Source of the DNA: Axinella damicornis
Lineage: Eukaryota; Porifera; Demospongiae; Axinellida; Axinellidae
Direction: 5' to 3'
DNA: 64,000 nucleotides
Assembly (NCBI GenBank): GCA_963931865.1
Contig: OZ007514.1
Location: 6,798,646 to 6,862,645 of the forward strand
A program made the translations under genes and the position numbers. Below, piece after piece: positions 54,964 to 64,000 of the stretch. Positions within the stretch are counted from its first letter, which is position 1. Every line of letters starts with the position of its first letter. The notes under the pieces were generated by a model, which made no database searches, had not been told where the DNA came from, and worked only from the letters and a program-made list of their open reading frames with translations.

Positions 54964-56439
54964 TAGCCTCGTTCCCAGGCCATTCCCACCACCAGCATTT
55001 CATCGCTTCCAGTAGAAAATATGGCGGAGGAAGGCCTGGGAGATCTGGTCACGTGCAATGCCACCAAGTAGATACATTGTAGACACACGGAGGGGTATCA
55101 GGCTAGACACTGGTGCCCAGCAAAGAATCTCGACGTCCTGTGTTGTTATGTCCGTCCAATGGCTGGATATCAGAGCGTTCGCAAGGCAGACGATCGATAC
55201 CATTCATTGTTCACAACGCCGGGGACGGATCAACGCGAAACAGGTATTTTAACGGTTGGGCACCGCCCCCCGTGTGTCTACCATCTGTCTACCTGACGTC
55301 AACGTCATTAGAGTTGTTTTGCAGGTGATGCGAACCTTTGTCTCCCCATGTGTGAGAATGTGTCGTCAAAGGCTAAAATGTAGTATACCTAGCCAACATA
55401 CTACATGTGTATAGTACACAATGCACATGCACATTCAGTAGCTAAGTGTCTACCCCTCTCCCACCCTCCGGACTACTAATATCTCTTGAGGAAACCAACA
55501 GAAATGTTGAGATTAGTGTTGTGAACCTGTAGCCAATAATTGGTTATTGACCAGTTATTTACACTGCCAATCAATTATTGGCTTACTGCCAGTTATTGTC
55601 TGTACTGGAACCATGGTCTGTTTTGTACATTTTGAACCACCATTGTCATCATTACATGCATTTCTGAAGTTCTGTACTAGATAGGTGGGGTCTCTCAAGG
55701 ATGTGATTGAATTAGGATACTCTCTCTATGCCAATCACCTCCTTCAGAGTCCAACCTGCAAGGTCTGTAAGGCTGCAAGCTGTACTAACAAGTTCACTAT
55801 TGATGAATTCACTTAGCATACCACTTTGCCAATTAACCGTTCAATATCCAATATGAGGCTTCCAATAACCGGTTAGTGTAAAGAGGACAAGGTTCACAAC
55901 ACTAGTTGAGATGGCTTACTAGTGACCTTGCATGGTACTGTGTAGTCAGTTGACCCAATCCGTAGTCTTCGTCTCTCACTAGAATCTGTGAGGAGTTAGC
56001 AGACAATAGACTGACAGTTATTGGGTACACTAGCGAAGGGTAGCCTCGTTCCCACCGCCAGCATTTCATCGCTTCCAGTATGAAATACCGTGGGGGAAGG
56101 CTTGGGAGATCTGGTCATGTGCGATGCCATCAAGTAGACACAAGGTAGACACACAGAGGGTGGTGCCCAATGAAGAATCTTGACGTCCTGTGTTGTACAG
56201 TTCGTCCAATGGCTGGATATCACAAGGCAGACAATCGATACCGTTCATTGTTCACAACGCCGGGGACGGATCAACGCGAAACAGGTATTTTAACGGTTGG
56301 GCACCGCCCCGCGTGTGTCTACCATCTGTCTACCTGACGTCATCGCACGTGACCAGATCTCCCAGGCCTTCCCCCGCCCCGTATTTCATACTGAAAGCAA
56401 TGAAATACTGGCGGTGGGAACGGCCTGGGAATGAGGCTA
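54964..56439. mobile_element. Cluster of TAGCCTCG-end elements, partly duplicated
   Basis: TAGCCTCGTTCCCAGGC starts at 54,964 and TAGCCTCGTTCCC starts again at 56,041. The right end GCCTGGGAATGAGGCTA is at 56,423-56,439. The segment from GCTGGATATCA to CTACCTGACGTCA (55,165-55,302) recurs at 56,210-56,343, including GTTCACAACGCCGGGGACGG. Two related elements or a nested insertion would explain it. Nothing in between (55,330-56,000) looks coding. Confidence 0.55.
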
Positions 56440-56514
56440 GCATTTACATGGATCCAGTTTAGAACCGGTGTAAACGCCCGGTGTAAACGCCCGGTGTAAA
56501 CGGGTCTATAGAGA

Positions 56515-57077
56515 TATACCGTACTCTCGCGCGAAAGTCCGCCCATGGGCGCTGCATCTTACTTTCTCACCAAACAGGGGGGTGGGCGCTCTTTCGAGTG
56601 TTTCCGCATTCAACCTTGAAAGAGCGCCCACCTTTGTTTACGTACACAAGTAGCGCAATAGCAGCGATCGAGCAGCAAGCGCGCGTGAGTCAAAGCCCTC
56701 CCAGCACATCTACATCGCTGGAGTCACTAGCAACATCACCGCTCACCCCGTCGTCTTCGCTGCCGCCAAGCGCTGGCTGAGGTCCAGCGTGGAGGCCGCG
56801 GGGCCGTCGTCAGCACAGGCAAGCCAGGCAACACACATGGACACCATAGATACGGATACACAGACTAATAGAGACTTGCTGCAAGGAGGTTCTTACCTCA
56901 GATACGCTGGAACATCTCACTAGATGCGCTCCATCGCCTGTTACATGAGGCACGAGGCTATAGCGCGAGAGTGGGCGCTCATTCGAGTAAACTTTGACCC
57001 TATATAGAAAATTGAGCCAAAAGTGGGGCGTGGGCGCTCTTTGCGGAGTGGGCGGACTTTCGCGAGAGTACGGTATA
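56515..57077. mobile_element. TIR element with TATACCGTACTCTCGCG ends
   Basis: TATACCGTACTCTCGCG at the left mirrors CGCGAGAGTACGGTATA at the right. GAAAGTCCGCCC and GGGCGGACTTTC pair next to them. TA borders suggest a TA duplication. A 60-codon Ser/Pro/Thr-rich open frame (56,598-56,780) inside is not recognised. Confidence 0.75.
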
Positions 57078-57141
57078 TACCATGCACTTCCTGCACACGT
57101 TTGGCGTAATAATTCACTACCATCCAGCACAGGGTTGGGAT

Positions 57142-58463
57142 AAAATTACACTATTTACATTGTCCCGCCCATATATATAGGCAGGATTTAGCGTGGGGGG
57201 TACACTAAATCCCGCCTACATATATGGGCGGGACTCTGATTTTCGCAGCGTACCCCACCCATATATATATAGGAGGGACTTAGCGTGGGGGTACGCTAAA
57301 TCCTGCACATGGGGTACCAGTTACTATGACCCTAGGATTTAGCGTAGTGGTACACCTGACCAATTGACATGGGGTGCTAGTTAGTGTAGGGGTACGATAA
57401 ATCCTCCCAAAATGGATGTGAGATATTTCCATAGCAACTAGCATGGGGGTTAGGGTATATACATTTTGTGTATAATATGCTAATCCATCCCAAATGGGGC
57501 AACTACATGTACGTAGCTAACATGGGGTACTAGTTACTTTGACTCTAGGGAAGTGCATCATCAACACAGCAGTGTGACCCTTTGTGGTACAGTGGTACAG
57601 TGCATGAGGTGATAAATTCTTCAGATTTTTGACACCTGGAGATTTTCAACAGATTTTATGATAGCCTCTGCAATGGATGGCTCGCAAATGACCTCATCTG
57701 TCAACTAAGCACCCTGTATTCAACCAGCGAGTTGGTACCTGTGAAGCCAACTGTAGCTAACTTTGGTTGTATGCTGACACTTGACATGGTCTGACCCAAA
57801 CGGCTGCCAGAATCCTCATGAATATCATTAAATAGCTCCATTTTAATTTTATTTGCATCCCCATTAATTGTTATCATTAGTTGACACACTCATGTATTAA
57901 ACTCACATTGCATTACTGCCATTGAGCATGAATTGAGGGTGGCCCTGAAGGACCGGGGGTCGACATGAGCTGTTACCCATATAATTATGACATACTATGC
58001 CAAATCCGGAACAGCGTATTCTAATGCTTCACCCGTAATAGCACACCCCTACGCTAAATCTGAATGCAGTGCTAATCCCACCTATATATAATATGTGGGT
58101 CTGATTTAGCGTACCCCCACGCTAAATCCCACTTATAAATATGGGTGGGCTTTAGCGTACCCCCACGCTAAAGCCCGCCTATATATCTTTAGCGTACCCC
58201 CACGCTAAATACTGCCCATATATATGGGTGGGATTTAGTGTACCCCCACGCTAAATCCCGCCTATATATATGGGAGGGCAATAGCTATATATATGGGAGG
58301 GCAATAGCGTACAGTGTAGATACATGTACCCCACGCTAAACCCCGCCTATACATGTACATGTATATACATGTGTATGGGTGGGATTTAGTGTACCCCCCA
58401 CACTAAATCCTGCCTATATAATAATTATATATATGGGAGGGACAATGCAAATAGTGTAATTTT
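57142..58463. mobile_element. 1.3-kb TIR element with repeated TTTAGCGTACCCCCACGCTAAA hairpins
   Basis: AAAATTACACTATTTACATT at the left mirrors AATGCAAATAGTGTAATTTT at the right. Next to both ends lie many copies of GGATTTAGCGT, GGGGGTAC and CGCCTATATATATGGGCGGG, which form nested hairpins (57,160-57,420 and 58,045-58,440). The middle is AT-rich with no gene. Confidence 0.75.
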
Positions 58464-58724
58464 GTACACACCCTCCAGCATACATGTTGCATGCATATGT
58501 GAGCGGTGTCCAATCTCCGGAGTGCTGCATGCATGTGACACGTGTGTACAAGAGCAGCAGCATCTAGTCATCACGTGTGCGGCATGTGATTCCATTTTTG
58601 TAAGCGTATAATTATAAGCTCGCCCTTGGGTATTTTACTGTTCTATGCATTGATGATGGCAACTGTACCGAAACGTCTGTTTTTATTTTTGACTAGTGAA
58701 ACTAAACAAACCCAGAAGTTCATC

Positions 58725-58737
58725 CCTCCCCCCCCCC

Positions 58738-58768
<31 letters not shown>

Positions 58769-58810
58769 ACACAAACCCAGAAATTTAAACAAGTTCATTC
58801 CCCCCCCCCC

Positions 58811-58841
<31 letters not shown>

Positions 58842-58849
58842 ACACACAC
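58725..58849. repeat. Two poly-C/(CA)n tracts
   Basis: Poly-C runs of about 30 and 28 bases are each followed by (CA)n, separated by AAACCCAGAAATTTAAACAA. A preceding AAACCCAGAAGTTCATCCCT shows that the whole unit was tandemly duplicated. Confidence 0.95.
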
Positions 58850-58851
58850 AC

Positions 58852-58991
58852 TCGATCACCTCTCATCCCCAACCTTTCATTGGTCCACTTAAGGTTGGAT
58901 ATAGGCCTCTCCAACTGCTTATCAACGGCTCTCAGGTGCTGCTCAATGTCTAGGATGGTCTCATTGCACAGTGCCACTGTTACACCAGGTC
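58852..58991 (-). pseudogene. Dynein heavy chain tail-like exon candidate
   Basis: After an acceptor (CCCCAG) the minus strand reads PGVTVALCNETILDIEQHLR, then AVDKQLERPISNLKWTNERL, with a GTGTGT donor. Dynein heavy-chain N-terminal region 1 has a comparable pattern (VE-x-x-LI-x-x-x-L-x-x-ID-x-x-L-x-x-A-x-x-x-L-x-W-x-S). The upstream position on the same strand as the linker fragments fits a tail exon, but 36 kb without other tail exons lies between. The match is short. It could be a live exon of a distant gene or a remnant. Confidence 0.35.
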
Positions 58992-59042
58992 CTGGGGATG
59001 GGAAGAGGAGTGAAGGCTAAAGCTCCTTGTTCATTACACATA

Positions 59043-59115
59043 GCCTCATTCCCAGGCCCCCGCTGAGCTCTTTGTCACTTGCAGTACAGAAAAAGTGGGG
59101 AGAGCCTGGTATTTT
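59043..59115. mobile_element. MITE with TAGCCTCATTCCCAGGC end, degenerate
   Basis: TAGCCTCATTCCCAGGCCCC on the left, with GAGAGCCTGG near 59,101 on the right. No duplication is visible. Confidence 0.5.
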
Positions 59116-59147
59116 TCCTCATGTGAGCATGACATATATATAGTGAC

Positions 59148-59532
59148 CTTTGTGACAGTAGTGACTACTATGACTACATGTGTATAGTGTGACAGTGGTG
59201 ACTACTGTGACTTGTGTGACAGGGTGACTACCGTGACTTGTGTGACACTATCACACAAGTCACGGTAGTCACTACAAGTCACGGTAGTCACTACTGTCAC
59301 ACAAGTCACGGTAGTCACTACTGTCACACAAGTCACGGTAGTCACTACTGTCACACAAGTCACGGTAGTCACTACTGTCACACAAGTCACGGTAGTCACT
59401 ACTGTCACACAAGTCACGGTAGTCACTACTGTCACACAAGTCACGGTAGTCACTACTGTCACACAAGTCACCGTCACGGTGGTCACTACTGTCACACAAG
59501 TCACGGTAGTCACTACTGTCACACAAGTCATC
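59148..59532. repeat. 27-bp minisatellite with an inverted head (hairpin-forming)
   Basis: CACAAGTCACGGTAGTCACT plus ACTGTCA repeats ~10 times from 59,240. The first part (59,148-59,245) carries the same units in the opposite orientation (GTGACTACTGTGACTTGTGT). The long open frames on both strands are a result of the 27-bp unit. Confidence 0.95.
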
Positions 59533-59569
59533 GGTCCCAACACTTGTATACTATACAGAGTGTACAGGG

Positions 59570-59665
59570 AAATATCACGAGTCAGTGCCGTATTGTCACG
59601 AGTGCCGCAGGCACGAGTGACAATACGGCTACAGACGAGTGATGTTTCCCAGTACACACTCATGT
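59570..59665. mobile_element. Palindromic MITE, same family as 4.6 kb
   Basis: GCCGTATTGTCACGAGTGCC pairs with GGCACGAGTGACAATACGGC around a 3-base centre. The outer GGGAAATATCAC pairs loosely with GTGATGTTTCCC. Confidence 0.8.
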
Positions 59666-60204
59666 TTCCAAACCCTGCGGCTATAGGAACGCGTCGACAT
59701 TGATATCTCGGTCTTGGTAACGACATAGATAATATACTAACGGTCGCCGCTTGGCAACAGTAGCGCCTCACAATCAGCGTACCATACAGTTGTATGAGCG
59801 TCCTAATGGACATTATGGTACAGCCTCGTTCCCAGGCCGTGACTCGTGGGACTTACTGTGCAACCTGAAATAGCCGACCACGACTTGGTTTGCAGTTGGA
59901 GAAGCGGGCCTCTTGTCGTTCTTTGATACGCGAGCCTAGCCCCGACTAAGTTGGCCGCCGCCTCCTACCAGTATAGCCATGCCCAGTCCACACCTCCATC
60001 CGCTCTATATCTAGCAGGCATCTTGCATGCAACCGGTACTATATATATATCCCTCACGGTGGTGTAGCTAGGGTTTCAGTGACACCAGGGTCTGAGTAGT
60101 ATGTGACTGGCATATATAAAGCACGAGACTACTTATTGCCTTACAAGTGAAATCGAGGGCATAGTCACATCACGTGACTTTGTAACCACACCCATTTAGG
60201 CACA

Positions 60205-60246
60205 CAGTTTATATGGGTTAGGGTGTGGTTAGGGTTGGGTTAGGGT
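60205..60246. repeat. Short GGGTTAGGG (telomere-like) cluster
   Basis: TGGGTTAGGGTGTGGTTAGG and following TTAGGG words, four to five units with spacers, not a regular array. Confidence 0.5.
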
Positions 60247-60250
60247 GTGT

Positions 60251-60941
60251 AAGGGGTGGTCACTCCCATATGCACAATACTTAGAGCTGCGACCGGGGTC
60301 ACGATGCGGTCACTGGGTCACCGAGGTTTTTTCTGTGTGGACACAGGGTCACGAAGGTTTTTCCAAGCGGTCACAGCCTAAATTTTAAGATTTTAGAAAT
60401 CGCTGCAAACAGAAGAACGCACACAATTTAGCTAGCCAGTCAGCGATGGCAGGAGGTATATGTCGAGCGCTCCGAGCCGCGTACTTCGCGCTAGGTCGTC
60501 AAATATAGAGCTAGCTAGTACTGTCGTCGACGTCATGTCATGTCACAGCAGGCATGCACGTGCATGTCACGAACTTTACGCGTGATCTTTCGAGGGTGCA
60601 GCCTGGGTAGCTCTACTTAAAATTACCAGATTGGAGAAAAGTGTTGCTGAATACTGTACGTCTCACAGTCTCCTTCGCTGAATAACTGCATGGCTGCTTC
60701 TGCGCTGCTTGTATCCGCCAGCACGACAGCCTCTGATTGACAGCCGGCCTTCGATTCAGCTGAGCAGTACGGCATGGTACAGTTGAGAGGTCACAAGGTC
60801 ACGAATAATTTTGTGGTGCGGTCACGGTGTCACCAACGATTTTGAGGGCCGGTCACAAGGTCACAGTCGAATTTAGGCGGTCATGATTTGTGACCCCGGT
60901 TGCAGCTCTAAGTATTGCGCATATTGGAGTGACCACCCCTT
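60251..60941. mobile_element. hAT-like non-autonomous element with GGTCAC arrays
   Basis: AAGGGGTGGTCACTCC at the left mirrors GGAGTGACCACCCCTT at the right, and the arms extend ~50 bp. Both flanks read GGTGTGT (60,244-60,250 and 60,942-60,948), a 7-bp or eroded 8-bp duplication. Sub-terminal arrays of GGTCAC and CGGTCACAGGGTCAC words lie at 60,290-60,375 and 60,785-60,900. No transposase is present. The hAT assignment is from end sequence and duplication length only. Confidence 0.65.
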
Positions 60942-61123
60942 GGTGTGTATAGCAGACAGTTACAACGTACTGTTCGTATCGGGGTGACAAACCAGTCAAT
61001 GGCCACGTCCGTGTGGAATGGGATTCGGCCACGCGAGACTAGGATTGAGCCTGAGTTGAGCAAGCAGTAGAGACTCTCACTCTACCTGTGCATCACTTGG
61101 ACACCCTATGTTGTACACTATTC

Positions 61124-61758
61124 TAGTCTCGTTCCCAGACCCAAACAACCCCAGCGAAGATCGCTTGCAGTATCTCGCGGGGAAGGAGGGTCTGGTCATT
61201 TGACCGTGGGCAACGCGGATCTACGGAATGTTGACAATTTCATTTATACGCGACGTCATTTCCGTAGTATAAAATTTCGCCCCATACTGTACATGTAGTT
61301 AAGCGTTTGTTCATCTGTCATGGCTTGTTCACAAGCGCTCGAGCGTTGTCGCTGCCTGGTGACTCTATGGCCTTACAGTACTGCCTGATGACATACCTGA
61401 CTGTCGTGATCGTCGGATTCTGCGCAGTGACTACCCCCAAGCACCTGCTGCCAGTACTAGCCACCATTTTATCTTGCCGCTTTGAACGGTAACAAGTCCA
61501 TGAGCTACTTGCCGTACGCCGTATCGGCATCAATCGTTTACTAGTCTGGATTGCCATCTACATCCAAGTCATTTTGAGAGCGCTTCTAAATCAGCGAAAA
61601 ATATTTACGGTAGAATTTGATTATTAGCCAATAATTGAGTACGCCTGCATTCCAGCCGTAGATCCGCGTTGCCCACGGTCAAATGACCAGACCCTCCTTC
61701 CCCGCGAGATACTGCAAGCGATCTTCGCTGGGGTTGTTTGGGTCTGGGAACGAGACTA
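61124..61758. mobile_element. Mutator-like non-autonomous element, 635 bp, perfect 9-bp duplication
   Basis: TAGTCTCGTTCCCAGACCCA at the left mirrors the right end, with arms of about 105 bp (to GGATCTACG). The flanks 61,115-61,123 and 61,759-61,767 are both ACACTATTC. The interior has no recognisable gene. It sits just upstream of the fucosidase. Confidence 0.85.
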
Positions 61759-61808
61759 ACACTATTCCGCGTGCGTTTCAAATATAAAATTAACTAAAAC
61801 ACCCCTAC

Positions 61809-61841
61809 CTGAGACTTGCTGGAGGATCTCCGGCGCTTCAT
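61809..61841 (-). CDS. Possible tiny first exon, divergent from the fucosidase
   Basis: The minus strand reads AAGATGAAG, a good start context, then MKRRRSSSKSQ, directly followed by a GTAGGG donor. If real, it starts a gene running away from the fucosidase from a shared promoter region, with the Mutator-like element in its first intron. The exon is only 33 bases and could be chance. Confidence 0.2.
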
Positions 61842-61913
61842 CTTGACTGTAGCCCTCCACCTACATGACCTAGTGCCTGCCCTCTCGATCTCCCGCCCCA
61901 AATTTCTGTACTC

Positions 61914-61920
61914 TATTAAA
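61914..61920 (+). promoter_or_regulatory. TATA-like box of the fucosidase gene
   Basis: TATTAAA lies 51 bases before the first ATG, a fitting distance for a transcription start near 61,945. Confidence 0.4.
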
Positions 61921-61970
61921 AGCGCACTTTAGGCATGGGCGTATAGGTCATGTGACATGTACATGTACAT

Positions 61971-63401
61971 GTGAGGTACTCCTCCTTTTGCAAGATGCTC
62001 AACAAACTGTTAATTTTCTTGGCAGTCGTGATTTGTGGCTATTCCCTGGCCATCCACCAAGGAGACAGGCGATATGGGATGAAGGGGAACGCCTCATCTG
62101 TGCCTCTTCCAACCGCCGACGTCCTTGCATGGACGCAGAGGGAGATTGGAGCGTTCTTTTCCTTCAACATGATCACCATGCTGACAAATGTCAGCAACAC
62201 GCAGTATTTCTGCATCGGGGTGGGTGGGACCATAGCAAACCTGCCTCATCCAGACATCTTCAATCCCGAGACACTGGCTGTACATGACTGGTTACTCACT
62301 GCGTATATAATGGGAGCAAAGTACGCTGTCTTGACAGCTCAGCATTGTAGCGGATTTAGCATGTGGCCCACCAACATCTATGATGAAACCGGATTCAACT
62401 ATACATACAGTACAAGGTACTCCTCGTTCCGTGGAGGGGGGTACGATGTTGTGGAGGACTTCATCTATTTCTGTAAGGAGTTTGGGATCAAGCCAGGGCT
62501 GTATTACAGCTTGAATGAAAACTACTACCTCAACGTTGGGAATGGTATGGTGCAGAAGAACCTGTGGCCTGGCCAGGTGAATGTATCACAAGAACTCTAT
62601 GGGAAGATTGTGCTTGCACAAATGAGAGAGTTGTGGACAAAGTATGGTGAACTCTCTGAGATCTGGTTTGATGGTGGTTGTTCAGTGCCTGGGATTTCAG
62701 ACGAGATCAACAAGATGCTGAAGGAACTCCAACCCCATGCAGTGTATTTTGGTGGCTGTGCTGATCAAAACAACATTCGATGGGTGGGAACAGAGTCCGG
62801 CATTCCTAAGTACCCGATATGGAGTACTGCAGACAACTGTGCTTCTGGGCAGGGAAGTGCCACGGGAAACGTGTTTTGCCCGGCAGAAACTGACACCACA
62901 CTTCAGGAGTCCGACCATTGGTTCTGGAGGCCGGACTACCGCATCAGGAGCCTGGAGGAGCTGCAGGAGGTGTACTACCATTCTGTTGGGCAGAACACAA
63001 ACCTGCTGCTCAATATGCCGGCCAATAGTTCTGGTCAGATTGAGTACAGTTATTTTTACAGGTATATGGAATTTGGAGACTGGATTAGGAAATGTTTTGG
63101 GTCTGCAGTCGCCGAAACATCTGGCACAGGCTACTCCCTGAATCTATCCACATCAAACAGCTTCCTGTTCAACAAGGTTGTCATAAGTGAGGACCAGTCA
63201 CAGGGGGAGGCGGTGCTAGAGTTTGCTGTCTCAGCCCTGCTGCTTAACGGGTCGCAAATTGAGATTCTCTCAGGGCAGACTATTGGTCACAAGTACGTGA
63301 GGGACACAGGCTCACCCGTGACGGCTACAGAAGTGATGTTGAATGTACACAGGTCTTTCTACAAACCTGTGTTCTCCAAGTTCAGCTTACACTACTGTTG
63401 A
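61971..63401 (+). CDS. Secreted alpha-L-fucosidase, GH29 family, intronless
   Basis: Hydrolyses terminal alpha-L-fucose from glycans, in a lysosome or outside the cell. The 476-residue protein starts with a signal peptide (hydrophobic LLIFLAVVICGY at 13-24). Start could be Met1 or Met9; both keep the signal. Residues 118-133 (YAVLTAQHCSGFSMWP) correspond to the substrate-binding TAKHHDGF-x-x-W motif of GH29, here with altered K, H and D positions. IWFDGG (231-236) holds the expected nucleophile Asp234. PGLYYSLNENYY, WFWRP and NLLLNMPAN are further family blocks. Several N-x-S/T sites agree with secretion. The gene has no introns while other genes here are spliced, so retroposition or transfer is possible. 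A typical length for the core enzyme. Confidence 0.85.
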   Translation: MRYSSFCKMLNKLLIFLAVVICGYSLAIHQGDRRYGMKGNASSVPLPTADVLAWTQREIGAFFSFNMITMLTNVSNTQYFCIGVGGTIANLPHPDIFNPETLAVHDWLLTAYIMGAKYAVLTAQHCSGFSMWPTNIYDETGFNYTYSTRYSSFRGGGYDVVEDFIYFCKEFGIKPGLYYSLNENYYLNVGNGMVQKNLWPGQVNVSQELYGKIVLAQMRELWTKYGELSEIWFDGGCSVPGISDEINKMLKELQPHAVYFGGCADQNNIRWVGTESGIPKYPIWSTADNCASGQGSATGNVFCPAETDTTLQESDHWFWRPDYRIRSLEELQEVYYHSVGQNTNLLLNMPANSSGQIEYSYFYRYMEFGDWIRKCFGSAVAETSGTGYSLNLSTSNSFLFNKVVISEDQSQGEAVLEFAVSALLLNGSQIEILSGQTIGHKYVRDTGSPVTATEVMLNVHRSFYKPVFSKFSLHYC

Positions 63402-63490
63402 CTAACAATAATATCAATGCATATATTATATACATGTCATTTTGTAGACATCAGTGTATTTCTACATACTATTCTTATTCTAGACCTACA

Positions 63491-63502
63491 ATGTAATAAA
63501 TA
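63491..63502 (+). terminator. Poly(A) signal of the fucosidase gene
   Basis: AATAAATAAT about 95 bases after the stop codon contains the AATAAA signal. Confidence 0.65.
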
Positions 63503-63519
63503 ATGTGGAAGCTTTGATG

Positions 63520-64000
63520 TTGGCAGGGTGTTTATTGGTCGAGCGTGAGCGAGCTCCACACTATATACGTGGCAATGGTGTCAATTTGTCTCTCACCACC
63601 GATCTGATGCATACAGTAACATAACGTTACACTTCACGTCAACTTGTACTCGACGGCATTTTAAATGTGATGGCAAGACAAACATGTTAATGAGGAATGA
63701 AGCTGAGGAGAATCAAACATGCAGAAGACAAACTTAGACTTGGAATTTGAAGGGCTGAAATCTTAGTTGACAATCTGTGGCCAGACTGATGCCATAAATG
63801 TGCTACACTAGTCACGTGACACTAGTGTAACAACTGCACTACATAATTATATGGATATTCAGGAATGCAATTTTTGGGGCATTGTACACACCTATAGGGC
63901 TTGAGATGGATTACCCTTCTTTAATTTGCCACCCATGTTTTATTTTTATTTAATTCTCAATCACACTGTATGCTCACTAGAAAGATGGGAACGTTTACCC
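63520..64000. other. No gene recognised
   Basis: Downstream flank of the fucosidase. It includes the recurring motif GTCGAGCGTGAGCGAGCTCC at 63,538. No further exon could be supported. Confidence 0.35.

Noticed and set aside
59202..59813. 203-codon minus-strand frame with VTVVTTVTC repeats
   Set aside because: 27-bp minisatellite artefact.
60205..60246. Chromosome end (telomere)
   Set aside because: Only a few irregular TTAGGG words, with genes and transposons continuing on both sides.

Overview
The window looks like nuclear DNA of an invertebrate animal. The evidence is exons of an axonemal dynein heavy chain (a ciliated or flagellated animal), spliced minus-strand exons with GT..AG borders, tRNA-derived SINEs, an Academ-type DNA transposon common in aquatic invertebrates, and a secreted GH29 fucosidase. 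A sponge or another early-branching marine animal would fit, but nothing here identifies the species. Genes are sparse. Most of the 64 kb is DNA transposons, palindromic MITEs, minisatellites and simple repeats.

Layout. 1-11.6 kb: a tandem duplication, a LINE endonuclease fragment, several palindromic MITEs, and minus-strand exon fragments of an inner-arm dynein heavy chain (1.3-1.8, 8.7-9.7 and 10.6-11.6 kb), out of order and partly frameshifted. 11.7-17.1 kb: one nearly intact Academ-like transposon with ~165-bp TIRs, a TTA target duplication and a ~1,530-residue transposase/nuclease split into two overlapping frames. 18-27 kb: inverted-repeat elements, a second and third copy of the dynein segment (21.9-22.9 kb), a Harbinger-like element, and very G-rich or CA-rich tracts.

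27-39 kb: a spliced minus-strand gene that I do not recognise. It has a zinc finger (36.6-37.2 kb), a coiled coil and basic/acidic linker (30.9-31.9 kb), and a conserved-looking C-terminal part ending at 27,013. A 24-bp proline-encoding minisatellite lies in its path, and a tRNA-Ser-like SINE lies near its coiled-coil exons. 33.8-47.8 kb: large inverted and direct repeats, a 66-bp minisatellite grown from a decayed C2H2 zinc finger, a 954-bp TIR element carrying an Ulp1-protease/PHD fragment, and a degenerate tandem repeat. 48-61 kb: SINEs and many MITEs. One abundant family has TAGCCTCGTTCCCAGGC-like ends and makes 9-bp target duplications, as Mutator-like elements do. Also here are a hAT-like element, an inverted minisatellite and a dynein-tail-like exon. 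61.9-63.5 kb: an intronless secreted alpha-L-fucosidase gene with a TATA-like box and a poly(A) signal.

The genes do not form a common pathway. The intact-looking ones are the fucosidase and the unknown zinc-finger/coiled-coil gene. The dynein pieces look like rearranged remnants. All family assignments come from reading the sequence by eye, without database searches.
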